Shown here piece after piece: positions 42,057 to 51,349 of a stretch of DNA of 64,000 bases. Position numbers and translations under genes: made by a program. The stretch lies in the NCBI RefSeq assembly GCF_002094855.1, contig NZ_ARYN01000014.1, forward strand, positions 62,001-126,000, given 5' to 3'. Source of the DNA: Zunongwangia atlantica 22II14-10F7 (lineage in GTDB: Bacteria; Bacteroidota; Bacteroidia; Flavobacteriales; Flavobacteriaceae). The stretch's first letter is position 1; the number at the start of each line of letters is the position of its first letter. The notes below the pieces were generated by a model, which did not search any database, had not been told where the DNA came from, and saw only the letters and a list, made by a program, of their open reading frames with translations.

Positions 42057-44228
42057 ATGAGGTTCTCAAAAATCTTAGTTCTGCTTATGACGATGGCAGC
42101 TTCTGTTGCGACTTCCCAGGAAAAGAGTATCACGCTTGAAGAAATATGGAGCGGAAAATTTAGTCAGCAACATTTACAATCCCTACAATCTCTAAAAAAT
42201 GGTGTAGAATACGTGGTGCTAAATCACGATTCAGATTCTGGAAACTCCAGTATAGATGTTTATAGTTATAAAACTGGGGAGCAAACCCGCACGCTGGTAG
42301 ACACCAAAAATCTTGAAGATCTAAAAAGCTTTCAGAGTTTTAGTTTAAGTGAGGATGAATCTAAGATCTTACTAGCTACAGATCCACAGCCAATTTACCG
42401 CAGATCTTCTAAGGCGATATTCTATATTTTCGATGTAAACTCTAAAAAACTTACAAAATTTAGCGATAAGAAAGTACAGGAGCCAACATTTTCTCCAGAT
42501 AATTCGAAGCTTGCTTATGTTTTTGAGAACAATATTTACATCTACAATGTTGCTGAAAAAACTGAGAAACAGATCACCAAAGACGGTAAAATTAATAGTA
42601 TCATCAACGGAATTACCGATTGGGTTTACGAAGAAGAGCTTGGTTTTGTGAGAGCATTTGAATGGAATGCCAAAGGTGATAAAATTGCCTTCTTAAGATT
42701 AGACGAAACTGAAGTACCAGAGTTTTCTATGGATATCTTTGGTAGTGATCTTTATCCTAGCGAGCAGGTTTTTAAATATCCAAAAGCGGGTGAAGCAAAT
42801 TCTAAGGTATCGCTTCATATGTACGATGTAAAAACCGAAGAAACAGAGGAAATCGATCTTGGTGATTATTCAGATTTTTATATTCCAAGAATTAAATGGA
42901 CCAATAAAGATTACATCTTAAGTGCGCAGGTGTTAAACAGGCATCAAAATCAATTAGATCTTCTTTTTGTGAATGCTGAAGATAATACTGCAGAAGTTAT
43001 TCTTACTGAAAAAGTCGAAGCTTACGTTGATGTGACAGATAATCTAACCTTTTTAGAAGATAATAGCTTTATCTGGACCAGCGAACGTGATGGTTTTAAC
43101 CATATTTATTTATATGCTGAAAGTGGAAAACTGAAGCATCAGGTAACCACCGGAAATTGGGAAGTGACCAACTACTATGGTTACGACAAGAAAAACGATC
43201 GCTTATTTTATCAAAGCACAGAAAACGGAAGTGTAAACCGTGATGTTTATTCGATAAAAACGAACGGGAAAAGTAAAAAAAGACTCACCGAAAAAACCGG
43301 GATGAATAATGCCGATTTTAGTGCTGATTTTACATATTTTATTAATGCATTTACCAGTACTGAAACTCCAATGCAGTACACGCTTCATTCAGCGAAAAGT
43401 GGAAAATTAGTTCGTGAGATAAAAGATAATAGCGAGTTGCTGGATATTGAAAAACCTTATCATTTTTCACCAAAAGAATTATCTACACTCGAGGTGAATG
43501 GGAACGAATTAAACATGTGGACGATCAAACCTTCAGATTTTGATGAATCTAAGGAATATCCGTTATTAATGTTCCAATATTCAGGGCCTGGCTCACAGTC
43601 GGTTTCTAATTCTTACTTCAATACTAACGAATATTGGTATCAATTATTAGCAAATAAAGGCTATATTATCGCCTGTGTAGACGGTAGAGGGACTGGTTTT
43701 AAAGGAGCCGATTTCAAAAAAGTAACTCAAAATGAGTTAGGGAAATACGAATTGGAAGATCAGATCGCTGCCGCTAAAAAATTAGGAGAGCTGGATTATA
43801 TTGATGAAAGCCGAATTGGTATTTGGGGATGGAGCTTTGGTGGATTTATGGCGTCTAATGCAATCTTGAAAGGTAATGATACTTTTACTATGGCAATTGC
43901 TGTAGCGCCGGTAACAAGCTGGAGGTTTTATGATACGATCTATACCGAACGTTTTATGACTACACCGCAGGAAAATGCTTCTGGTTACGATGAGAATTCG
44001 CCCATAAATCATGTAGAAAAATTAAAAGGAGACTTTTTAATTGTACATGGTGGTGGCGATGATAATGTGCATCTTCAAAATACCATGCGAATGGTTGAAG
44101 CACTTATCCAGGCAAATAAACAATTCGATTGGGCCATTTATCCTGATAAAAATCACGGAATTTTTGGCGGAAATACCAGGCTGCACATGTATACTAAAAT
44201 GACAAACTTTATAACAGAACATCTATAA
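42057..44228 (+). CDS. S9 family peptidase, dipeptidyl peptidase IV type
   Basis: Exported serine exopeptidase of 723 residues that removes X-Pro type dipeptides. It has a signal peptide (ends SVATSQ), an eight-blade beta-propeller (about 30-470) with the DPP4-type GITDWVYEEELG that carries the double Glu, and a C-terminal hydrolase domain. The nucleophile is Ser593 in WGWSFGG, the Asp is in HGGGDDNVH and the His is in DKNHGIF. A peptide transporter gene follows after 24 bases, which fits a peptide-scavenging pair. A near-match -7 element, TAAACTTG, lies at 42021-42028. Confidence 0.94.
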   Translation: MRFSKILVLLMTMAASVATSQEKSITLEEIWSGKFSQQHLQSLQSLKNGVEYVVLNHDSDSGNSSIDVYSYKTGEQTRTLVDTKNLEDLKSFQSFSLSEDESKILLATDPQPIYRRSSKAIFYIFDVNSKKLTKFSDKKVQEPTFSPDNSKLAYVFENNIYIYNVAEKTEKQITKDGKINSIINGITDWVYEEELGFVRAFEWNAKGDKIAFLRLDETEVPEFSMDIFGSDLYPSEQVFKYPKAGEANSKVSLHMYDVKTEETEEIDLGDYSDFYIPRIKWTNKDYILSAQVLNRHQNQLDLLFVNAEDNTAEVILTEKVEAYVDVTDNLTFLEDNSFIWTSERDGFNHIYLYAESGKLKHQVTTGNWEVTNYYGYDKKNDRLFYQSTENGSVNRDVYSIKTNGKSKKRLTEKTGMNNADFSADFTYFINAFTSTETPMQYTLHSAKSGKLVREIKDNSELLDIEKPYHFSPKELSTLEVNGNELNMWTIKPSDFDESKEYPLLMFQYSGPGSQSVSNSYFNTNEYWYQLLANKGYIIACVDGRGTGFKGADFKKVTQNELGKYELEDQIAAAKKLGELDYIDESRIGIWGWSFGGFMASNAILKGNDTFTMAIAVAPVTSWRFYDTIYTERFMTTPQENASGYDENSPINHVEKLKGDFLIVHGGGDDNVHLQNTMRMVEALIQANKQFDWAIYPDKNHGIFGGNTRLHMYTKMTNFITEHL

Positions 44229-44252
44229 AACTCAATCAACAAACTTAAAATT

Positions 44253-45629
44253 ATGGCAAATACTGCACCTCCAGCTAATCAAAAAGAACTATTTGGGCAC
44301 CCGGTAGGATTGTATATTCTATTTTTCACCGAATTATGGGAACGTTTTTCGTATTACGGAATGCGTGCACTTTTTGTACTTTATCTAGTCGCTGAGACAA
44401 ACTCTGATAATCCTGGTTTTGGATGGACCAACGCTGAAGCATTAAGTTTATACAGTTGGTATACCATGCTTGTTTACGTAGTTTCTATTCCCGGGGGATG
44501 GATTGCAGATAAGTTTTTAGGTCAAAAGAAAACTGTATTAATCGGTGGTATTTTACTATGTATTGGTCATGGTATTTTAGCTTTTGAATCTGAAACTTCT
44601 TTCTATATCGGTTGTTTGTTTATCATTCTTGGTGTAGGTGGCTTAAAGCCAAACATCTCTTCTATGGTGGGTGGTTTGTATAAGCAAGGTGACGAGCGTA
44701 GAGATCTTGGGTTTTATATTTTCTACATGGGGATTAATATTGGTGGGTTTTTAGCACCAATTGCCTGTGGATTTTTAGCTGAATATTACGGATGGCACTG
44801 GGGCTTTGGTCTTGCAGCTATAGGAATGTTACTGGGACAGATCGTTTACATGATGGGACAAAAACACCTAACTCATGTTGGGAATTTAATTTCCAGAAAG
44901 AACGAAGCAGATCGTGCAATTTTAGATAAGCCATTAACATCTATAGAAAAAGACAGAGTAAAAGTGCTATTACTTTCTTTCTTGTTAATTATCCTTTTCT
45001 GGGCGGCTTTCGAACAAGCGGGTGGATTAATGAACCTTTATGCTGCAGAGAAAGTAGATAGAACGCTTTTAGGTTTCGAGATTCCGGCTTCAGTATTCCA
45101 ATCGGTGAACTCATTCTTTATCATTACGCTGGCAACTTTGGTAGGTAGCTTCTGGTTTAAATGGAAACAAAAAGGGAAAGAATCTTCTTCGATCTTTAAA
45201 ATGGCGATTGGGTTGATCATTATGGCCTTAGGATTTGGATTTATGAGTGCTGCTTCTGTACAGTATCAGGAAACTGGATCTTCAGGAATGTATTGGCTAA
45301 TCGCAGCTTATTTATTCCATACCATTGGTGAACTTTGTGCTTCGCCGGTATCACTTTCATTCATTACGAAATTGGCACCGCTAAAATACGCTTCAGTAAT
45401 TATGGGGATGTATTGGGCTGCAACCGGTCTAGGAAATAAAGTTGCAGGTCTTATCGGGCAGTTTGCTCAGGATCTTGGGGAGTTTGAAGTTTTTACAGGT
45501 ATCGCGGTGATTTGGACGCTAATAGGGATTATAGTAATTATGTTACTTAAACCTCTTAAACGTCTTACTCACGGAGCTGAGGATGCTAAAATGGAAGAAG
45601 GAATTCCTATGGAAACCACAGTAGAATAA
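44253..45629 (+). CDS. Peptide MFS transporter (POT/PTR family)
   Basis: Proton-coupled di- and tripeptide importer of the inner membrane with 458 residues and about 12 or more helices. The POT signature FTELWERFSYYGMRALFVLYL near the N-terminus carries the ExxERF proton-coupling motif. GGWIADKFLGQKKTVLIGG and the FYMGINIGGFLAPI motif are also characteristic. It lies 24 bases after the dipeptidyl peptidase gene and before a terminator, so peptides released by that enzyme are its probable substrate. Confidence 0.94.
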   Translation: MANTAPPANQKELFGHPVGLYILFFTELWERFSYYGMRALFVLYLVAETNSDNPGFGWTNAEALSLYSWYTMLVYVVSIPGGWIADKFLGQKKTVLIGGILLCIGHGILAFESETSFYIGCLFIILGVGGLKPNISSMVGGLYKQGDERRDLGFYIFYMGINIGGFLAPIACGFLAEYYGWHWGFGLAAIGMLLGQIVYMMGQKHLTHVGNLISRKNEADRAILDKPLTSIEKDRVKVLLLSFLLIILFWAAFEQAGGLMNLYAAEKVDRTLLGFEIPASVFQSVNSFFIITLATLVGSFWFKWKQKGKESSSIFKMAIGLIIMALGFGFMSAASVQYQETGSSGMYWLIAAYLFHTIGELCASPVSLSFITKLAPLKYASVIMGMYWAATGLGNKVAGLIGQFAQDLGEFEVFTGIAVIWTLIGIIVIMLLKPLKRLTHGAEDAKMEEGIPMETTVE

Positions 45630-45648
45630 ATTACACAAAATATATTAT

Positions 45649-45678
45649 AAAAAACGTTCTGTAAAAGGAACGTTTTTT
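45649..45678 (+). terminator. Terminator of the peptidase-transporter operon
   Basis: AAAAAACGTTC pairs with GAACGTTTTTT around a loop TGTAAAAG. It starts 20 bases after the transporter stop and has a T run at its end. Confidence 0.85.
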
Positions 45679-45705
45679 GTTATTATAGAAGAAAATTTTT
45701 AGAAG

Positions 45706-46260
45706 ATGAAAAGACTATTTTTTATAGCATTGGTACTTATTGGCTTTACAATGCAGGCGCAGGAAACTGAAAGCAAGATCAAATGGATGACGATGAATGA
45801 AGCTTTGGCAGCACAAAAAGAAGCGCCAAAGAATATTATTATGGATGCCTATACAGACTGGTGCGGGCCTTGTAAAATGTTAGATAAAAATACGTTTGGA
45901 CATCCTAAAGTAGCTGAATTTATAAATGAAAACTATTATCCGGTAAAATTTAATGCTGAAGGTGAAGAAGAGATCAATTACAAAAATGAAGTTTTTGCCA
46001 ATCCGCAATATAATCCAGATTTAAAAGGAAGAAGAAACAGTCCGCATGAATTTGCTCGTGCGCTACAAATTTCTGCTTATCCAAGTATCGTGTTTTTTGA
46101 TGAAAAAGGGGATTTAATAGCGCCATTAAAGGGATACAGGACTCCGGCGCAGATTGAAATTTTCCTTAAAATCTTCGCAAAAGACGAATATAAAAATTTA
46201 ACTACTGAAAAAGCCTGGAACGAATACAATGAAAACTTCGAACCTACGTTTACTAAGTAA
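45706..46260 (+). CDS. Exported thioredoxin-fold protein
   Basis: The 184 residues have a signal peptide (ends TMQAQ) and a thioredoxin domain with the active site WCGPCK (C53, C56), preceded by a central strand NIIMDAYTD and followed by a cis-Pro region SAYPSIVFFDEKGD. This build resembles DUF255-like and DsbD-gamma-type periplasmic reductases. It probably acts on disulfides in the periplasm. It stands alone between a terminator and the convergent comEC gene, whose last codons form its terminator. Confidence 0.88.
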   Translation: MKRLFFIALVLIGFTMQAQETESKIKWMTMNEALAAQKEAPKNIIMDAYTDWCGPCKMLDKNTFGHPKVAEFINENYYPVKFNAEGEEEINYKNEVFANPQYNPDLKGRRNSPHEFARALQISAYPSIVFFDEKGDLIAPLKGYRTPAQIEIFLKIFAKDEYKNLTTEKAWNEYNENFEPTFTK

Positions 46261-46292
46261 GTGTTAGTTGTATCATAAACAATAGTTTGTGG

Positions 46293-48302
46293 TTAGTAGT
46301 TAAAAGCTCCCTTTTTACCTGTCTGGTAGAAAGGGACTTTTTTATTTAGGCAGGTTTGTTCCCAAAGTTCGATAAGGCTTGGGTAGTTGCTGGCATCGGC
46401 GATAATTAAGTCTGGCTTTAAAACTTCAATAACTCGGTTTAAATTCACTTTTGGAGAATTAGAAAGTAGTAGGATATCTGGATTAAATTCAGGGAAATTA
46501 AGAAGCGCTGTGCTATCAATCACCATAATTCGTTTTTGCTTCAGCTCGTAAAAATTTTCGAGTTCCTTAAATTCGATATTCGATATTTTTTCAGCTATTT
46601 TAAAATCATCGATATAACTCCAGCCGCTATCTTTTTGTGAGTTTCCGTAGAGATGTAATTGTTGGGCATTCTTTTCAGCAATGATACTGCTTCCAGATTT
46701 ATTCAGAATAAAAATTTCTTCGGAAGAATGCTGATATTGGTCAAAAAACAGACTAATTTGAAATAGAATAATACTTACTAAAGTCAGCAATACCTGCTTT
46801 TTCTTTTTCTGCTGAAGTAAAAAGAAAAAACTAATTATTATTCCGAATAAAAATAAGACTGAAAAATGACTAATATGAATGTCGTTAATAATAAAACGCT
46901 CATGGCTGGCTACCCAGGCGATAAAATGGTTTAGATTTTCAATCAAAATCGAATAAAAGTGTACCAGAATTTCAGGAAGAAGGTCGAAAATACCCAGAAT
47001 AAGGATCAATATTCCGGAAATTAATAAAATCCCAAGTCCCGGAAGGATCACGATATTGGTAAGTAAAAATAATCCCGGAAATTGATGAAAATAGAATAAA
47101 CTTAAGGGTAAAACACCAATTTGAGCACAAATACTTACCGTTATAATTTGATAAAAAAATCGTACAATCTTATATTTTGGATGCCATAGTTTGCTGAATT
47201 TAGGCTGAAATAATGCAATGCTGAAAACCGCCGCAAAACTTAGTTGAAATCCCACCTGAAACACATAAAACGGATTGATAAGAATGAGCACGAAAAACGC
47301 CGAAAATAGGGTATTGAGAAGGTTGACCTTCCGATTAATTTGAAGTCCAAAAGCTACAAAACTAAACATGAATGAGGCACGAACTACAGATGCCGATAAG
47401 CCGGTAAGCAAAGCAAAACTCCAAATTCCGATTAGTGTTAGAGTGAATTTTAATATTTTTGATTGCTGAAGTGGTTTTAGAATAAAATTAATAAACAACA
47501 GCACAATCCCAACGTGCAGTCCTGAAACGGCCAAAATATGAATCGCACCTGCAGCCGCATAATTTTGATATAATTCATTAGAAATGGCGGTTCTTTCTCC
47601 TAAAATTAATGCCTGAATTACTGCAAGTTCATCTTCTTTGAATCCTGAATTTTGTAAAGTTTTAAGTAGAGAAAAGCGAAGCTTAGTTAGAAAGGAAGGA
47701 TTCAAATTTTGATCGATCAGAATTTGATCTTCAGAAAGCTGAATTTGATGAAAAATACCCTGAAATTTCATGTATTCCTGGTAATTGAATTGATGCGGAT
47801 TTAGTGGAGGATTAATTTCGCTGACTTTTGCCGGAACGATTATTTCCTGCCCAACTTTCAAACGAGATGTTAGCGGTAAACCAATCAGAATTTTCCCAAA
47901 AACTGGTTGAGATTTCATCGAATCTTGGCCTTGGATAACTTGTTCTGCTTCAGCAATAAAACGTTTCTGGAAGTTTGGTTTTAATTCTTCAGTTAATTTT
48001 AGTTTTAAAAGATCTTCTTCAGAATTAATGAATTTCGAAAAATAATACGGCTTATTTTCAGGGAATTTAAGTTGGTAAGAAATACTTCCGAAGAAAAATA
48101 AAACCAGAAAACAGCAAATCCCAAAGTAGAGGAGTTGGTAGAGTTGAGATTTGGCCTTAAAAAAGAAAAACAGAAAGAAAGCGATACTAATTCCGGTAGG
48201 AATTATCAGGATTTTTAAAGAAATTTCAAAAAAATGTGCACTTAAGATTCCGCATAAAAATGCAATCGAAAATTGTAGAATTTTAATATTGATGTAGCCC
48301 AT
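46293..48302 (-). CDS. ComEC/Rec2 family DNA-uptake channel protein
   Basis: Inner-membrane protein of 669 residues with many predicted helices and the competence-domain core FQVGFQLSFAAVFSIALF and ILAVSGLHVGIVLLF. An N-terminal DUF4131-type region (about 30-190, including QRFIAEAEQ) precedes it. The family passes single-stranded DNA into the cytoplasm in natural transformation. The C-terminal 150 residues sit where a metallo-beta-lactamase domain is found in longer homologues, but the HxHxDH signature is missing. Whether this organism is competent cannot be said. Confidence 0.88.
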   Translation of the reverse strand: MGYINIKILQFSIAFLCGILSAHFFEISLKILIIPTGISIAFFLFFFFKAKSQLYQLLYFGICCFLVLFFFGSISYQLKFPENKPYYFSKFINSEEDLLKLKLTEELKPNFQKRFIAEAEQVIQGQDSMKSQPVFGKILIGLPLTSRLKVGQEIIVPAKVSEINPPLNPHQFNYQEYMKFQGIFHQIQLSEDQILIDQNLNPSFLTKLRFSLLKTLQNSGFKEDELAVIQALILGERTAISNELYQNYAAAGAIHILAVSGLHVGIVLLFINFILKPLQQSKILKFTLTLIGIWSFALLTGLSASVVRASFMFSFVAFGLQINRKVNLLNTLFSAFFVLILINPFYVFQVGFQLSFAAVFSIALFQPKFSKLWHPKYKIVRFFYQIITVSICAQIGVLPLSLFYFHQFPGLFLLTNIVILPGLGILLISGILILILGIFDLLPEILVHFYSILIENLNHFIAWVASHERFIINDIHISHFSVLFLFGIIISFFFLLQQKKKKQVLLTLVSIILFQISLFFDQYQHSSEEIFILNKSGSSIIAEKNAQQLHLYGNSQKDSGWSYIDDFKIAEKISNIEFKELENFYELKQKRIMVIDSTALLNFPEFNPDILLLSNSPKVNLNRVIEVLKPDLIIADASNYPSLIELWEQTCLNKKVPFYQTGKKGAFNY
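46302..46343 (+). terminator. Terminator of the thioredoxin gene within the comEC 3' end
   Basis: AAAAG and TCCCTTTTTACC, separated by one bulged C, pair with GGTAGAAAGGGA and CTTTT; a T run follows. The hairpin lies in the last codons of convergent comEC, 42 bases after the thioredoxin gene stop. Confidence 0.6.
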
Positions 48303-48377
48303 CTTTCTGATAATTAGAAAGTAGGGTCACTTTAAAAGTAATGAAAATCTGGTTTTTAATGGACTTTTTTTTAAACT

Positions 48378-48935
48378 TTAAATCACTCGTCTTGCCATTA
48401 CAAAAGCATTATTCCAATAATTTTCTGAAAGTTTACTAATAACTACGCCAAGCGAAGTGGTAGAGTGAATAAAAAGAATATCTCCCTGTGAGATATCGAC
48501 GACGAGCCCAACGTGATTAATTACTTTGCGGTTTTTATTAGTTTCAAAGAACAAAAGATCGCCAACCGTAACATCCTTTAAGTAAAGGCGCTCACCTTGC
48601 AAAGACATATCGCGAGAACTTCTTGGTAATTGGATGTCGTTTTCCTGAAACGATACGTACACGAGACCAGAGCAATCCATGCCTTTTTTGGTTGTACCGC
48701 CATATTTATATTTGGTGCCCTCAAAACCAATCGCATAATTTACAATATTGTAAACACGCTCGTCTTTTGGTTGGATAACTTCTTTGGTTTGGGTGATCTC
48801 AGGATCGTAATGTTGTACCTTCTTTTTAGGTGTAGTTTCTGTTTTTGTGGTAACAACTTTTGGTTTTGAAGCTCCGCAAGAACTTAAAAATATAGCGGCT
48901 AAAATCATAATGCCTAATCTTAGGCTCTGCTTCAT
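48378..48935 (-). CDS. NlpC/P60 (C40) family cell-wall peptidase lipoprotein
   Basis: Probable D-glutamyl or endopeptidase acting on peptidoglycan. From the Met at 48935 there are 185 residues; a further upstream Met at 48962 adds nine residues. The signal peptide ends in a lipobox AAIFLSSC, a low-complexity Lys-Thr part follows, then the NlpC/P60 domain with the catalytic Cys in KKGMDCSGLVYV, the His in VINHVGLVVD and the third polar residue in FIHSTT. It lies between comEC and lpxB, probably as a single gene. Confidence 0.92.
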   Translation of the reverse strand: MKQSLRLGIMILAAIFLSSCGASKPKVVTTKTETTPKKKVQHYDPEITQTKEVIQPKDERVYNIVNYAIGFEGTKYKYGGTTKKGMDCSGLVYVSFQENDIQLPRSSRDMSLQGERLYLKDVTVGDLLFFETNKNRKVINHVGLVVDISQGDILFIHSTTSLGVVISKLSENYWNNAFVMARRVI

Positions 48936-49002
48936 TATCGTACTGCTATGTTTATTTTTCATCTTGGTTAAGGTCGATATTGTAGGATTTGGGTTTGGTT
49001 GT

Positions 49003-50115
49003 TTATTTTATTGAGTTATAAATGAGGGTGGCGGTTTCTAAACTAGCACCAGTACCGCCCAGTTTTTGTTCTAATTCGTAATAATCTTTAAAAATTCGCT
49101 CTCTGTTTTTCTCTTGCAGGATTTTTTTCAATTCGGTTTTAAGCGATTCAGAATTAAATTCAGACTGAATTAATTCTTTCACCACTTCACGATCCATAAT
49201 TAAATTTACCAGCGAGATATAGTCTAAATTAATAATTCTTTTGGCAATATGGTAAGAAATATAGCTGCCTTTATAGCAAACAACTTCTGGGACTTTAAAT
49301 AGGGCTGTCTCTAAAGTCGCCGTTCCTGAAGTTACCAGTGCTGCGTGGGCGCAACTTAAAATATCATAAGTTTTATTCATCACCAGATTGATATTGGTCT
49401 TTTTTAGGTAAGGTTTATAAAATTCAATTTCCTGGCTTGGAGCTCCGGCAATAACAAATTGATAATCCTTAAAATCCTGGGTGATGCTTAGCATAACTTC
49501 CAACATTTTAGATATTTCCTGTTTTCGGCTTCCGGGAAGTAAAGCTATTATTGGGCGATCGTCGAGGTTATTTTCAGCCTTAAATTTCTCTACATCGGTA
49601 TTTTTTCTGTTTGAAATTGCATCGATTAATGGATGTCCAACAAAGTTTACCGGATAATGATGTTTCTTTTCGTAAAAATCTTTTTCGAATGGTAGGATCA
49701 CATACATATGATCTACATCGCGTTTTATGGCTTTAATACGATTTTCTTTCCAGGCCCAGATTTGGGGTGAAATATAAAAATGAGTCTCGTATCCTTCTTC
49801 TTTTGCCCATTTGGCAATGCGTAGGTTAAAGCCAGGATAATCGATAAATATTAGGGCATCTGGTTTATAGGCAGTAATGTCTTTTTTGCAAACTGAAATA
49901 TTTCCCAGGATTATACGAAGATTCATTAGCACTTCAGCAAAACCCATAAAAGCAAGGTCACGATAATGTTTTACAATAGTGCCACCTTGTGCTTGCATAA
50001 GATCGCCACCCCAAAACCGAAATTGGGCATTAGGATCTACTTTTTTTAGAGACTTCATAAGATTAGAAGCATGTAGATCTCCCGAGGCTTCTCCTGCAAT
50101 GATATAATATTTCAA
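49003..50115 (-). CDS. lpxB: Lipid-A-disaccharide synthase
   Basis: Joins UDP-2,3-diacylglucosamine to 2,3-diacylglucosamine 1-phosphate to form the lipid A disaccharide, at the inner membrane. The 370 residues carry IIAGEASGDLHASNLM at the N-terminus, FRFWGGDLMQAQGG, IDYPGFNLRIAKWA, FVGHPLIDA, IALLPGSRKQEI and VTSGTATLETAL, all typical of LpxB. It follows surE and a small membrane-protein gene on the same strand, probably in one transcript. Confidence 0.96.
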   Translation of the reverse strand: MKYYIIAGEASGDLHASNLMKSLKKVDPNAQFRFWGGDLMQAQGGTIVKHYRDLAFMGFAEVLMNLRIILGNISVCKKDITAYKPDALIFIDYPGFNLRIAKWAKEEGYETHFYISPQIWAWKENRIKAIKRDVDHMYVILPFEKDFYEKKHHYPVNFVGHPLIDAISNRKNTDVEKFKAENNLDDRPIIALLPGSRKQEISKMLEVMLSITQDFKDYQFVIAGAPSQEIEFYKPYLKKTNINLVMNKTYDILSCAHAALVTSGTATLETALFKVPEVVCYKGSYISYHIAKRIINLDYISLVNLIMDREVVKELIQSEFNSESLKTELKKILQEKNRERIFKDYYELEQKLGGTGASLETATLIYNSIK

Positions 50116-50140
50116 GTGCTTAAAATTTTATTCTGAATAA

Positions 50141-50428
50141 TTAAAAATTTCGAATCTTAACAACTGCAATTGCAATGGCTACAACAAGGCAGGCGAGTAA
50201 AACGCCGCGGGCATGATAAATTTGTTTCTTCCGCATAAAAACAAAAAACGGGAAGAAATTAAGCACTGCTCCAATGGCTACCAATTTTCCGAAGTAATCG
50301 TTGTTGATTGAATCTCTTAGACTCATTTCAAAACTATAATCAGAGAAAAAAGTAGTAAATAAAAAAACGCCTCCAATGGTTGTAGATAAGCCTATTAAAA
50401 AACCTATTGCGATATTGCCTTTACTCAT
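50141..50428 (-). CDS. Small membrane protein between surE and lpxB
   Basis: The 95 residues have about three hydrophobic segments (IAIGFLIGLSTTIGGVFLFTTFF, GKLVAIGAVLNFFPFFVFM and GVLLACLVVAIAIAVV) and a basic linker MRKKQIYHARG. The gene overlaps surE by eight bases and ends 25 bases before lpxB. I do not recognise a function. A flavobacterial small protein at this place is familiar to me, but only as hypothetical. Confidence 0.8.
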   Translation of the reverse strand: MSKGNIAIGFLIGLSTTIGGVFLFTTFFSDYSFEMSLRDSINNDYFGKLVAIGAVLNFFPFFVFMRKKQIYHARGVLLACLVVAIAIAVVKIRNF

Positions 50429-51203
50429 CCAGTTTCCAGTCGTTTAACTCGTTTATAAAATGATGTGCAGTAAGGTCGAATTGTACTGGTACTAAAGAAA
50501 CAAAGCCATTTTCTAAAGCCCACTCATCGGTATCCTTGCCTTCATCGTTATTTACAAACCTTCCGCTTAACCAATAGTAATCTCTACCTTGCGGATTAGT
50601 TCTCTTATCAAATTCCTCTTCCCAGTGTGCATTGGCCTGGCGACAAACTTTGATGCCTTTAATTTCTTTCGCAGGTAATTTTGGAAAGTTCACGTTTAGG
50701 ACAACCCCTTTTGGGAGTCCGTTTTTAAGTACATTTTTAGTGATCGCTTTCACGTATTTTTTACAAGGCTCAAAATCGGCATTTAGCGAATAGTCTAAAA
50801 GCGAAAAACCAATAGCTGGAATCCCTTCTACACCAGCTTCAACAGCAGCACTCATGGTTCCTGAGTAAATCACGTTTATCGAGGAGTTAGAGCCGTGGTT
50901 AATACCGCTTACACAAAGATCTGGTTTGCGATGTAAAATTTCCTGTGTGGCGATCTTTACACAATCGGCCGGAGTACCAGAGCAGCTATATTCTTTATGA
51001 TTATAATTTTCTTTTAGTGTAACCGAATCACAAAATAAAGTATCACTTATCGTAATGGCGTGTCCCATCCCACTTTGTGGGCTATCGGGAGCTACAACAA
51101 CTACATCGCCAATCTCTTTCATTACCTGTAATAAGGCTCTAATTCCTGGTGCGGTGATACCATCATCGTTAGTTACCAGGATTAGCGGTTTTTCTTTACT
51201 CAT
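50421..51203 (-). CDS. surE: 5'/3'-nucleotidase SurE
   Basis: Metal-dependent phosphatase of nucleoside monophosphates. The 260 residues start with ILVTNDDGITAPGIRAL, holding the paired metal-binding Asp, and continue with VVVAPDSPQSGMGHAIT, SGTPADCVKIA and SGINHGSNSSINVIYSGTMSAAVEG-like sequence (reads SAAVEAGVEGIPAIGFS). The length is normal. It is the first gene of the surE-small protein-lpxB operon and is divergent from the Prc protease gene. Confidence 0.96.
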   Translation of the reverse strand: MSKEKPLILVTNDDGITAPGIRALLQVMKEIGDVVVVAPDSPQSGMGHAITISDTLFCDSVTLKENYNHKEYSCSGTPADCVKIATQEILHRKPDLCVSGINHGSNSSINVIYSGTMSAAVEAGVEGIPAIGFSLLDYSLNADFEPCKKYVKAITKNVLKNGLPKGVVLNVNFPKLPAKEIKGIKVCRQANAHWEEEFDKRTNPQGRDYYWLSGRFVNNDEGKDTDEWALENGFVSLVPVQFDLTAHHFINELNDWKLDE

Positions 51204-51349
51204 AGCTTAAATTTTCTAGATGCTAAATTAGTAATTTCCTATGGAAACCGTATTTTAGTAGTTTAACAAATTATTAGCCGCCGTTCTTATGAATGGCACA
51301 GTTTTTAATGTATTTTGTACAGAATTTAATGACGAAATCTATGCGATAT

